From Sphingomonas sp. HITSZ_GF (lineage in GTDB: Bacteria > Pseudomonadota > Alphaproteobacteria > Sphingomonadales > Sphingomonadaceae), in NCBI RefSeq assembly GCF_029543155.1, contig NZ_JARQXA010000005.1:1-64000 (forward strand): 64,000 nt of DNA, in the 5' to 3' direction. The notes beneath the pieces are model-generated. The model had not been told where the DNA came from and did not search any database. It worked only from the letters and a program-made list of their open reading frames with translations. The translations under genes and the position numbers were made by a program. Shown piece by piece: positions 23,801 through 27,651 of this stretch. The stretch's first letter is position 1. Each line of letters opens with the position of its first letter.

Positions 23801-25603
23801 CGCGGTCACGAACAGCCCGCCGGAGATCAGTGCGTTCGTCCCCGAAGACGTCGCGTCGCCCCCGACGGTGAACCGCGCGCCCGAGAAGGTATTCACCTTG
23901 AAATCGAGATTGCCCGTCGCGTTGACCGTGACGCGCCCGCCACCGATGGAGGAATTGGCCGTGAGGCTGGTGAAGCTGTTGGCGCCGCCCAGGTCGATCT
24001 CGTCACCGGCGTTGGCCACGACGGCGCCGCCGCCGGAGATGAAGCCACCGGTCTCACGGATCGCGCCGGTATCCGCAGTCAGCGAGAGCTGGTCGCCAAG
24101 ATTCATGGCGAACTCGTTGGACAGCGTGATGCCGCCGGTCGCGTGGACCGTCACCGCGCCGTTGGACAGGCCGCTGCCGAGATTGGCGTCACCATTGACG
24201 TTGAACGAGCCGCCACCGCCCAGGTACAGCTCCAGGCTGGACGCGGTGATCGAGCCGGTCGTGGTGTCCATGAAGCCGCGCACGCCGAGCGTGACCTTGC
24301 CGGGTGCACTGATCGCGCCGGTGAGGATGACTCCGTCCTCGTCGCCGAGATAGGTGAGGTCACCGCTGACGGTGGTGAGATCGCCGAGCTTGTCGACCTT
24401 GTTGGCGCTGAAGGAATTGAAGTTGATGCCGGTCTGCGCGCTGGCGGTGAGCGTGTCCGCCGTGATCACGCCGGTGTACTGGTTGATATTGGTATTGTCG
24501 CTGTGGAGATTGACGGTGGCGCCTGCCTCGCCGACATCGCTGCGCAGCAGCACGTTCTCGGACGCGACGAAGTCCACCTTGGGACCCGTGACCGCGCCGC
24601 CGATCGTGCCGACATATCCCTCACCGGTGCCGGAAACCGGAGCCGCCGCCGCGGCGCCGTTCACGATATTGTGGTTGGCGCTGAGCACGATCGCGCCGGT
24701 CTCGTCGGTCATCGCCGTGGTGGCGGTGATCGTGCCGGTGTTAATGACACTGGCCACCAGGCCCGACTTCGATACCGCCGCGACGAACACGCGATTACCG
24801 CTGATGTCGCCGCCCAGGTTGATCGCATCGGAACCGGAAGTGCCGGCGCCGTCCGCGCCGTTCGCCACTTCGAAGCTGAGCAGGTCCATGTCGTCGGTCG
24901 AGGTCGGCCGGAAGCTGATCTGGTACTTCGACGCCGAGCCGACGAGCACATTGCCGCCATCCTGCGCCGATATGCCCGATCCCGCCTCGGTGGTGACCAC
25001 CGGTGCCACCAGCGCGATCGCGCCGCCGTGGCTGGCGATCTGCGCGCCGTTCTGCACGGTGATGTTGCCGGTCCCCGCGCCGGTGAAGCCGAAGCTGGTT
25101 GAGGTCCCGTCAAGGAAGCCCCCCGCGCTGCTGTCGGTCGCGCGGTCCACCGCCGCGGTGGTGACGAGCAGGCCGCCGGTGCTCACGCGTGCGTTGGCGC
25201 CGATCACCACGCCGTTGGCGTTGTAGATCCAGATATTGCCGCCGGTGGTGCCGCCCGTCGAGCCGATCGTGCCGTTGAGGTTGCCGTTGATCGTGCTGCC
25301 CGCGCCGCCCACGCGGTTGAGCACGATGTCGCTGCGGTTGGCGAAGACGAAGTTCGCCGTGTCGCCATTGTTGATGTCGAACTGGCTCCAGTCGACCACC
25401 GTGCGCGAGGCGTTCAGCGTCACCGTGGTGGTGTTGGCGACCGACTGGTCGACCACCGGCGCGCCGCCATTGCTCGATGCGCCCGTCTGGACGAGCTGCG
25501 CATGCGCGGGGGCGGCCCAGACCGCCGCGAGCGCGAGCGCGCTGAACGCGGAGGTGGTGAAGAGGCGGCGGCTGCTGCGGCGGCGGGGCGCGGGCATGAT
25601 CAT
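2849..25603 (-). CDS. Giant two-partner-secretion exoprotein (TpsA, filamentous haemagglutinin-like), 7,584 aa
   Basis: The N-terminus has a basic, hydrophobic signal peptide (RRRSSRRLF..., likely cut after AHA near residue 35). A TPS (haemagglutination-activity) domain follows over about residues 37-260, with FANRSDIVLNRV and the GGNIWIYNANGVVIG segment typical of FHA N-termini. Then come more than 6,000 residues of degenerate beta-helix repeats (TSDTGSITQ, GTITADTLNL, GGAITLDNAN types). Near residues 6,712-7,535 are nine YDG repeats and one MBG-like domain. The tail is Asp-rich (EGDGDQDTDGDGD). The protein should be exported by Sec, carried across the outer membrane by the adjacent TpsB, and act as a surface or secreted fibre. 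Two ATGs are possible: the third codon (25597) is better spaced from GAGGG than the first (25603). Cys-Gly-Cys pairs occur at 9119-9127 and 7595-7603. Binding partner unknown. Confidence 0.92.
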   Translation of the reverse strand: MIMPAPRRRSSRRLFTTSAFSALALAAVWAAPAHAQLVQTGASSNGGAPVVDQSVANTTTVTLNASRTVVDWSQFDINNGDTANFVFANRSDIVLNRVGGAGSTINGNLNGTIGSTGGTTGGNIWIYNANGVVIGANARVSTGGLLVTTAAVDRATDSSAGGFLDGTSTSFGFTGAGTGNITVQNGAQIASHGGAIALVAPVVTTEAGSGISAQDGGNVLVGSASKYQISFRPTSTDDMDLLSFEVANGADGAGTSGSDAINLGGDISGNRVFVAAVSKSGLVASVINTGTITATTAMTDETGAIVLSANHNIVNGAAAAAPVSGTGEGYVGTIGGAVTGPKVDFVASENVLLRSDVGEAGATVNLHSDNTNINQYTGVITADTLTASAQTGINFNSFSANKVDKLGDLTTVSGDLTYLGDEDGVILTGAISAPGKVTLGVRGFMDTTTGSITASSLELYLGGGGSFNVNGDANLGSGLSNGAVTVHATGGITLSNEFAMNLGDQLSLTADTGAIRETGGFISGGGAVVANAGDEIDLGGANSFTSLTANSSIGGGRVTVNATGNLDFKVNTFSGARFTVGGDATSSGTNALISGGLFVTAGGAINLSSDGGYTEFGDLSAGGNITLAMDGNLVLGGVIQAGGALSLTSRGGAIRQTSGTISLGTSFTLNAVTGIDLNQTGNHLGDTASYVSDATSGSGTDVRIRGDALNLNLHGALGDVSLYSGGSLSLNAGFSAITADSLTAQAGGSIIVGSSSARANITTYHGLEGSNVFVENAGSFTVDGDLGSSTAGSVSLNSATGSITLAAGTIRAASSIVLHAAGSIDQDSSASALAGAYFEAGAGTNLLLAGANQFGGGDPSLSWGVGANVTLRSIGSFAFRNPGIAAGTLTLISDTGSISQTNGLTADTLVVRAATGISLTAPSSNNSVNTLGGLTTAAGDITFLEGDGFDLAGDISAPGTISFGTSGAITWSGGQLSAGTLEVTAGQGATFDAVGNIKLGAISTPGGDFSLGTTGDIDLTGAISTSGHSISLYTSGGAVTTHSGTVSTGIGLGVANATAKGGITLVGQGFANFWATSTNGGDIDLSGDSDVGFAANTSGNVTVTSSGGNVTGNGDITAGTLGITAAGSIDVQDSSFSDIGSIRYLTAQGGYINVILHGDIKLDGNVSAGSDPDLYSVNLTSSTGSLLQNSGTITGDAITLQGMLGITQGSGASVHGGALTLSSAGNIALGGANDFASLADVSVSGDLTLRNKGSIELNASGTDFYAGQLDLTSDTGDITAANSVTPLRLTASAANGSILFGGSGNQIYSLGTLFAGGDIEIGTSVAGFGLFGNITATNLTLLVQNGFITQNAGKITAGTLNVTANGDIDLHQANAVNTVSGLVANLSTNGHSISFHNEGGFTLDGIVNATGGNLTLTSDTGGITQNNGASVYLRANQLFLNTAGSTQLNSTNNNIATLGGITNTDYDTQYQDADGFDVAGNLTASAVGSILLRAGSNGAITQSAGIVSAGAFGAQGGSVSFTRANQFTKLLQTQVDTSATINTVGDLQIWSGLTGDTISLTSGGAITQGDGSYLYAYNTLNLSAVTGIDLWGGAFGANNIINLGTITNTTSGGIRIVINNGGYGTTLAGNISAAGQTVSISDQLGAINQTGGVITADTLNLSATGAINATSANAVSNLGTLSAGGASAFTNAGSFNLTDAVTTGGNALTLTSQSGAITQTGGTITASAITAAAATGISLQNANDITAITGLSSTSGDILYRALGDVIAPAITATGTISLTSDNGSVSQTGALTANALVVIAGGAITLDNAANNVAQIGNTTIGGWIARGGDITYVDADGFNLGWIINSGVNTLSLTAGGTGSIGQNAGGGYIVAHTFNATAGGSITLDNANGVTILGNLTAGGTGDIVFRAGSSLYLEGNITAGTGGDVTLNNDVGAITQSSGRITADKLTVNAVGAILLDQAANDFDRLGAGRSQNGALTIRDTDAFDITGQVQAAGALSLTSGGAITTTGGLVIAGGLLNVAATSANLVAGNNIQLGTVTTNGNFAIDTDGNLTVAGLLNTNGGDATLKANFGTIGHGASGTISANSVTATARDSITLDSTGNAIIWASSSNGGDITLTGNGNVEFKIDTAGDLTVDVAGGAANYDSVIARSVGINAVGGIYLNDQTVTIDVGSYRYLTSSAGAIDVENQGDINLDGNVTASGGTGSSYVRLNSSLGSLLQNSGTISGYSVELDAAQSVTQDVDAKVVTGDGGLSFRGTDVSLIGANEFPWISIYTVTHDLTLRTVGSLSLDWTSNQAGHAHNFTLISDTGNVSIGYGVIDVDMLSASAVNGSITIQNGNTANSIRALGDLTAKNTGGIYIYTNTNLDLTGSISGGGVELRAEGALTESTGAIAADTLSIGAGGNLLIGGANNFGTLTDFGHGNNANVTIRNAGSLLLPTTGIPIGTLTLTSDNGSITQTSAMTVGTLIAHAATGIGFNSSSNNFGTLAGLATTAGDIRIRDTGNLAIEGDITAPGTVLLSTTGNITTGTTTVGIVTTPHGKVDADTLSVVATNATIYTAGDIKLGDVGITSGFTLVADNNIDMTGDLSAFVASLIANTGSITQSGGTASGNTLLTGAAGSITLDKANNLTSFGGTSQGGGTVTFNNVSTSTLDLTVSTTGNAVVTTAGGVLGSYIRAGDLSLDAGGAIDLTFNTDVNSVSKLASASGSVRLTDANGFHLTGDVTAGTGTLHTVDLRASAGDIFQDSGTITGDDVHLSATATLTQGAGRVDAGTLSLSGASILFNGANSFDSSGSSVSVGTLGTLLLRNSGDIDLGAMGGYTAGGDVMLTSDTGSILSSSAVSASTLNAQAAQGIVTFDNAANAIAAITGLNAGGNIKIITAGALDLNGTILTGGQLFLGAEGTITQVGGTLKADALYAYNVNGVGNIYLDGNNDVRTLDSLLSIGDVRFHDINGFAISQTVMGADVQLTTDAGAIGQLGGSLIYADSFVGRAVDGLWLDQTNVIGNVRLLTNSGTGGISFKSSGTYYTITGDVTAAGQTVTLASSDGQIIQNNGTVNAGLLNIDSAGYVGLRGGVIDAIGTVQSNYTVFVGGITGDVALTGDVHANSFGITASGNITQTGGAITTPELSLTAGGDITALAANNDVDLVRLSTSGTGTIQFNTLGDLRIGHSTSNANGLLDIRAGGKITVDQFDTVTARQLALHAGGDIAIDPLADLHIGTVKGLVSDTGDIAFYNYAGFILDGNLSAAGTVTVRTGMGDITQQSGIITAARLNIRTDFGNITLGKANAVDLLGDVYAGNGDFTFTNAGDLVADGSIHAPGMVTLTSGGTLRTTTNGEIIGGGLIGNAETGIVLRRQLFGTVWGLSSATGGIEFTNNGAFDIQGDIDAGTANVSLTANGGGITGQLAGTITAQTLTLDTDGDADLSQTNHVQSLGAVDTGTGYFHFGNAGDIVVNDIWTTGGDIALTSGGAISQTARITASQFTASAVNGITLDNTGNAIDAVGGLSNSTSGGIAFATTRDLALNGNVAAAAQNVSLSSTRSITQNSGAITATNFRANANLGLSLTSTTNNVANITGLTNAVSGGLAYTDADSFDITGDINALNGQTLSLRAVDPTAQVRQIGVLVTAGKINLNGGTFDLRGDGTTWNHITGIGDVTSLGYVYSEDGFDLSGAIVSGYLGLRSNGAITQSGGQITYVAGNFLDIRGTSIALTSATNRLGTVDTLIASGGGAVTIVSNFDTRFGTLVGGNVSLTVTNGSISSPGDNVDIGTLTAYADSGIDLGGTIGALGNVTAGGDSAFRSSSSLNIAGQVNVGANRLTINSGGDLSYSYPSGSVVTDTLVANVTGDIFLNQIYSSGSVLHVDLTGNMVSLVGGGAVDILGLTAQAGEVIANGGALTQSGAIHVYTLMARGDSITLNDSTNSFTSLLANVSAGTGDISIVSATGFSINRNIVTTDTVSLTALGTGSISQGVGTVTAGTLNLNAGGDLDFNLANAVGTYNATAGNGGTITLHNQGDLTVDAITAQNGVVNLVSNTGKVTQLIVPGNSIWTGTLNATAATDIDLTADNMVGALGDMSAGGSIAYNSYQTLMLEGAISAGGALTMDVSGYLGQTTGTITADHLDLTATGIALLSANDVGSTTASNFTASDDITFRSVNAILLGTVSTPGLLSLTADSGDITQTGAISAARLDASAAGGDIVLDQLNAIATLNDITALDGFSLRTSTDLTLDGRITAHDLVKLVAGGDITQTGIQAIYSDYLEATSGAGAANGISLLNHNQIGQATLNSNGRDLRFRNTGDFALGNISAAGHVVEMISDTGGVTQIAGTSIIAGTFSATGTNVDLSNTGNQIARIGLISTGSDLTLTNGVALTIDAIDAGSHNVTINNTGDVSGGNITAGLLTVSPVNGSAFLNTTNHVASLGGFSGYQLEFVNDDSFTIAGAIQNGMYQTFLTSQTGSISMAGGAVNSGGITVAAATGISLTGNLSYVYGATTAAGDVSILSGLLDIQGDISGDTVTLGGTANSGFVRQTSGSITANLLNGSSYGDFDLAGSTNHIAALGTLNTGGHINIASLDAVDLTGNIDTGDTFTLNAGGAVNQIGGRIRGYWLNVTGVGDITLGAANQIDGGGSVRLFGDNVTFVNDGTFTIDQIDAGTHSIALTSTNGNIWQSGAMVGSTLTASAHGSLSLNQGNAIDYVGALSAGTELTYNSATAYALTGDITAGTSVTLNGASDISQTGGTITGDTLNVSAGSADLQQANAVARLDTINTSGDFRFRNAGDIEIWGSIHSGSLLGLYSDGGSVTQPGNAFSAGTLDITAAQGVDLLGGTFSYIDRLTTTAGDISLVTSSNIFGGTLISAENGTVSLSVGRITVDSVKANLLNVDTYGDVEMTGDNAIAHLGNIYGDNVSLGVGVTSITGSVTGVNSVAFVRSGLATDFALTMAGGAISAPMVSLSNTGSAGIAVLNNIHATGALELNLNFNGDADITAPLSAISLNNVYVDGDLALHASSGINTTGAVTAIGGTFSALTDTGNIDLILNGTVGHFGNITANSGTIRLGAESVDLIGAISPAGQPLELVASGGSVTQGANSVIDSSRIEGSATNGDFLLTGANHISTLGAITVSGGNFTVATDRSLTIDADVTTDRNHSITLISTLASGPAIQNSASGVLHTGTLNIQAIGDVVLANQDILRLGFIDPTLFSFSQAADYDVTSDIIADAVVLTSTAGRITQSGGVITADTVTLSAQNGIELLGDNHFGSLSLTTLSGDININNVGDLVLASLTSPGNASVVVTGGGFLTINGPTVTAAGDLLLEADSHIIVNPAIDVEGDVSITSHNGAVQLSTVQAGDDISIAAGSAYAVSLTAASIGASGDDDEADGHNMVFSGDRVILGAGDPASISVANTLRFNGWSGSATINAGAGGAFVNLDSMDQALSILAFGNVQAQVGTGDLSLGDVQGGNVSLRSVLGSVNATGVTVSGDYTLWSGTGFNAGALSPCGCGVANLTITQDSGNLFLPTSIAALGNILITVSNGALDADTGVQLGANGNVEIQASNIGIGGLSGDNVSLIANSGLVDVRDFLLVANDYTLTGRSFAGAALAPAYTRAGTWTLTATGALDMGGNTLEYEGDIDFSVSGLLGNGTIQSLSGAVTGSANSVNAYELLAGTDIDVSASNGALTVFHAAADTGSATLRSSQGLSVTGSVEAGANIGISAQFGAASVGYASAGGDLTVYSLFGNATLRQATLTGATGDVTVQSVLGTATLGANDYPSIASDNYFERAAGSTGSAYVLGSTGARANLDHSADLALLQANNVSVNVLNGELTIGLLQGYTGYATAEAYGGSLTVNAASGTQVDLRAQGGDLTLGGGGINASNSLNLESTGTVDTTAIANLSAGNALTIQANAIRAASLSSGGTLDVYGDVGGFTADLLNGVDVTIAVAGDVQVNQVAASGTAYLYTDASATVRGLTASNGFTLAAQGNITLGADAGAIATVANTVVTNGTLGAGCGCTGGWLVSSGGNISINLLSITGVLDLVSADAGDIGIAVASGDLGINLLRGHDIAVSTAGVLDIRDAQSSGGSYALTAADFGTFTLSPSLFGGATSLGDVTILDTDGDLHSTGSLTSSGDIRVEAQDGAVTGGLLLSTIGNVTVIGQGVALQWVEGHDVTIDAGSGTADISNTLGVGRNYTVTAGDFAGHALPVGPISGALAITDTVGDFDFGTVNLTVGGTASISALNGSLHTGFIETGSAITLVAGNNLSLAGAALTSNGVNALSLTAGGDLVIGAADPASISGANVFSSAGSVQAGSGIRAGNGNLVINLDSADGFGAIEGGTVQVTTRNSGFFADDVQSVGVISIAAQGGAVGLGDVTTSAGIIDIAGQGDVQLGDVSGNFGINLSSGTGGIAAASITGGTLSVTAEDSVNLDAGGAGSRVASLGAISVANGDFALRNLRGLTLEDTVAVSGLLDLQVDGALTQNSGHIEAAQLLASVTGSATLGGDNRIGAVTGFSSNGLSLNNAIALTIVGDIDAGSGAAAIASHGGLTIGANGSVISSATGDAITLASDGLFTNLAGAGALSTPNGRWLVYTQAAGNPGQSDPSNDFGGLAGISYYGDAYDFGTGSFAAAPNAGNRFVYGYSPVLTVTPSSLHLVYDGTTPSVTTTITGLVNGDSATAAYAGTAEVSGAGSNAGTYTVNASLGSLASEMGYTFAFVPGTVIIDPRVISVVLNANDRTYDGTTAATGTLTLNGVLGNDVVAANAASMSFDNRNAGTRTVTAGGITLSGASAGNYVVSATATDLADILARAITATLTANDRTYDGTTGATGALSLNGVLGNDQVSAVAASLAFDSRNAGTRTVTASGITLTGTDAANYVVNATATDLADILARAITATLTANDRTYDGTTDATGSLALNGVLGNDQLGATAAGLTFDSRNAGTGRTVTANGITLSGADAANYTVNATATDLADILARAITATLTANDRTYDGTTAATGTLSLAGVLGNDQVAANGNLIFDSRNAGTGRTVTANGITLTGTDAANYTVNTTATDLADILARAITATLSANDRTYDGTTDATGSLTLNGVLGNDQVGVAAAGLAFDSRNAGTRTVTASGITLNGADAGNYIVNTTATDLADILARAITATLSANDRTYDGTTAATGALSLAGVLGNDQVTANGNLTFDSRNAGTGRTVTANGITLTGTDAANYVVNATATDLADILARAITATLSANDRTYDGTTDATGALSLSGVVSGDTVSAGAGSLAFDSRNAGTGRTVTASGITLNGADAGNYVVNTTATDLADILARAITATLTANGRVYDGSTVATGSLALNGVLSGDQVTVSAGNIAFDGRNAGTRTATATGLTLGGADAGNYTVSGTATGTAVISPRAITASATADSRVYDGTTAATGRIALTGVISGDTVTGTATYRFADANAGTGRTVQVSGLSLSGADAANYTVSLAATPVTADITRRAVTVTVGDATKILGQPDPAFGYTVTSGSVVSGDSFSGALVREAGDQVGSYAILQGTLALSANYLLTVVPGTLVISFTQSGADASDALKMLQGGVGIRFSVNQNPSRNLEGDGDQDTDGDGD
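3222..5468 (-). repeat. Nine tandem YDG-domain repeats (about 250 nt each) in the giant adhesin
   Basis: Each unit is 83-84 residues with the core RTYDGTT, GVLGND, FDSRNAGT, GITL and ATDLADILA; YDGTT codons recur roughly every 250 nt between about 3425 and 5425. Repeats 4 and 6 share a shortened segment (ANGNL in place of a two-residue-longer version), and repeats 3/5 carry the DATGS variant, so a two-repeat block appears to have been duplicated. The last two units (8 and 9, nearest the C-terminus) are diverged. An MBG-like module (about 2990-3221) follows. Confidence 0.85.
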
Positions 25604-25608
25604 ATCCC

Positions 25609-27321
25609 TCAGAAGATCGAGGCGGTTAGGCTGACGAGGATGCGGTTGGCCGGCTTGGGCAGGCCCGGCGTCAGCCGGTCGAACGGATGCGCCCAGGCCG
25701 CGTCGAGCGCGAACCAGGGGCCGATCTGGGCACGGATGCCATAGCCGGCCGAGCGCAGCGTCTGCTGGCCGGCACCCGGCCCGATATTGGTGAGCCGCAC
25801 CGCGTCGAGAAACGCATAGGGTCGGAACACTGAACGCTTGGCGAACTGGAAGGGCGCGGTACTGATCTCGAGCGTCGAGCCCAGCGCGCGGTCACCCGAA
25901 GCGGCCGAGGGATCATAGCCGCGGCCGATCGACAGCGTGCCCGCCGAGAACTCCTCATAGGAGAGCAAGGGCGTGTCGGTATATTGCCAGCTGGTCGAGA
26001 CCGTCGCGGTGAGCGGGCCGAACAGCCGCCCGGCGACCGACAGGTCGGCGCGCACCACCGTGGCATCAGGATGGCCGCCGAAGCGCGAGGCGAGCGCATT
26101 GCCATAGGGCGTGGCGCCCAGGCCATTGACGCCTTTGCGCAGCTCCAGCGAGCCCGTTGCCACCACCGAATGCGCAGCCAGCGCGCGCGGCGCGATGTAG
26201 CCATCGGCGCGCGCGAAGAACACGCGCAGCTTGTCGTTGGTCAGCGTTGCGACGCCGCCGCCGAACTCCACCTTCTGGTCGATCCATTCCAGGCCGCCGG
26301 CGACGTTCAGATTGTAGCGGCGGTGGCGCAGGATCGGATAGGTCAGTCGCGCCTGGCCAGCGAAGCTGTTGCCCAGCAGGTCGAGCGGCTTGAGCGCCGC
26401 GCCCGGCCTGGTGCGCGCGAACGACCCCGACAGGTCGAGTTGGAGCCCCTCCCCGCCCAGCTTGACGCTCTCGGTCGCCTGGATGACGCGCTGCTCGGGG
26501 CTGGTGATGGTGCCATAGCCGATGATCGAGGTCCGCTCGCCGAGCGGGGTGAAGCTGTTATAGTCGACGCGGGCGGTCGCAAGGTCGCGCCCGATCGAGA
26601 GCGAGCCATAGTCGTTGACACTGAAGCTCGCGGTCACCGGCGTACGCGACACGGCGATGTCGAGGTCCACCGCCCCTTGGCCGCCCGGCGATTGCTTGAG
26701 CGAGGCCTGGACGATCACGCCGGGAATGTCGGAGGCGAGCAGCAAATAGCGCTGGGCGACGTTCAGGTCGAACGGCGTCATGCCCTTCAGCTTGTCGAGA
26801 TAGCGCTCGACCTGGCGCTGCGCCGGGCCGACATCGCCATGATAGCTGACCGAGACGACATGCGCTTCGGTGACCGAGAGGATCAGCTTGCCGTCGGCAA
26901 TGCGTTGCTGCGGAATCTCGACCGCGGCGAGCACGCCGCGGCGCAGGTAAAGCGCTGCGACCCGGTCGCGGATCGTGCAGATCGCGGCGATCGGCACTTC
27001 GCGGCCGATCAGATCGGCATAGGCAAGGCGCAGCCTGTCATCGTCGAGCGCGAGCTTGCCGCCCGCACCCTGGAACTCGACGCCCGAGAGCGTGACCTTC
27101 AGGTCGCTGCCGGCGAACGGGCACGGCCCGACTTCCATATCACGGAACAGCTCGCCACGCGGCGCACCCGCCACCGCGCTCTGCTGGGCGGGGTTGAGCT
27201 GCTGCCGCGAAGGCAGCACCTGCGCTGCGGCCGGTGTGGCCAGCGCGGTGCCGGCAAGGAGCAGGAACGCGGCAAGACTCTTGTGCGCGTGGGCAAGATG
27301 CTGCGCGGCAACCTTCGGCAT
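25609..27321 (-). CDS. TpsB/ShlB-FhaC family outer-membrane transporter
   Basis: This is the 570-aa exporter partner of the giant TpsA. The start at 27321 is chosen because it opens a clear signal peptide (MPKVAAQHLAHAHKSLAAFL... cleaved near TPAAAQ) and sits 7 nt from an AAGG ribosome site; the frame stays open 225 nt further upstream without such signals. Two POTRA-like segments occupy about residues 60-220 (VEFQGAGGKL..., then VVSVSYHGDVG...GMTPFDLNVAQRYLLL), followed by a 16-strand-type barrel (VNDYGSLSIGRDLATARVDY onward) ending in a terminal phenylalanine. The stop lies 5 nt before the tpsA start, and the tpsA ribosome site overlaps that stop region, so the pair is a translationally close operon. 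Confidence 0.93.
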   Translation of the reverse strand: MPKVAAQHLAHAHKSLAAFLLLAGTALATPAAAQVLPSRQQLNPAQQSAVAGAPRGELFRDMEVGPCPFAGSDLKVTLSGVEFQGAGGKLALDDDRLRLAYADLIGREVPIAAICTIRDRVAALYLRRGVLAAVEIPQQRIADGKLILSVTEAHVVSVSYHGDVGPAQRQVERYLDKLKGMTPFDLNVAQRYLLLASDIPGVIVQASLKQSPGGQGAVDLDIAVSRTPVTASFSVNDYGSLSIGRDLATARVDYNSFTPLGERTSIIGYGTITSPEQRVIQATESVKLGGEGLQLDLSGSFARTRPGAALKPLDLLGNSFAGQARLTYPILRHRRYNLNVAGGLEWIDQKVEFGGGVATLTNDKLRVFFARADGYIAPRALAAHSVVATGSLELRKGVNGLGATPYGNALASRFGGHPDATVVRADLSVAGRLFGPLTATVSTSWQYTDTPLLSYEEFSAGTLSIGRGYDPSAASGDRALGSTLEISTAPFQFAKRSVFRPYAFLDAVRLTNIGPGAGQQTLRSAGYGIRAQIGPWFALDAAWAHPFDRLTPGLPKPANRILVSLTASIF

Positions 27322-27402
27322 CACTCGGCCTTTTTTGTCTGGAACGGAGAACTTCGGAGGCCGCCCCGCCCCCACGACCGGGACGGGCGATCCTGCATCC
27401 GT

Positions 27403-27449
27403 AATGTACCGGAGCTGGCCGGGACCGTCTGTCGCTACTAATAGTGACA
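27403..27449 (-). promoter_or_regulatory. Predicted activator-type promoter of tpsBA with 20-bp dyad
   Basis: Read on the minus strand, an imperfect dyad TGTCACTATTAGTAGCGACA (27449-27430, 8 of 10 half-site positions symmetric) is followed by exactly 17 nt and CCGGTACATT, whose TACATT (27408-27403) resembles a -10 box. No good -35 hexamer is present at 16-18 nt. The dyad centre would fall near -43 of the inferred transcription start, a class II activator position. The same arrangement lies upstream of the luxR-type gene (28863-28909). Confidence 0.6.
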
Positions 27450-27612
27450 GCGGTGAAATGACGTTACGGAATGGCGGAGTTTCGCGAGTGACTTTGCGCA
27501 AGCCGCGCAAGGCACGGCTTTCCCGGCAGAATTTCCCCCAACGCATCGACGCGATCTCCCCCCGCGCTAAACCCCGGCGGAAGGTGCTAGGGAGACGCCC
27601 CTGGAGCCGATA

Positions 27613-27628
27613 GCTCCCATATGGGAGC
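27613..27628. promoter_or_regulatory. Perfect 16-bp palindrome between luxR-type gene and tpsB
   Basis: GCTCCCATATGGGAGC is fully self-complementary. It lies 23 bp past the luxR-type stop and about 290 bp upstream of the tpsB start. No T-tract follows on either strand, which argues against a simple terminator. A further GGAGC at 27603-27607 can pair alternatively with the left arm. The rest of the 330-bp gap (27322-27651) holds the tpsB promoter and no credible gene. Confidence 0.5.
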
Positions 27629-27651
27629 CTGCTTCGGCACGACCGGCGAGA

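Noticed and set aside
27322..27546. 75-residue N-terminal extension of TpsB
   Set aside because: It would bury the signal peptide and run through the predicted promoter.
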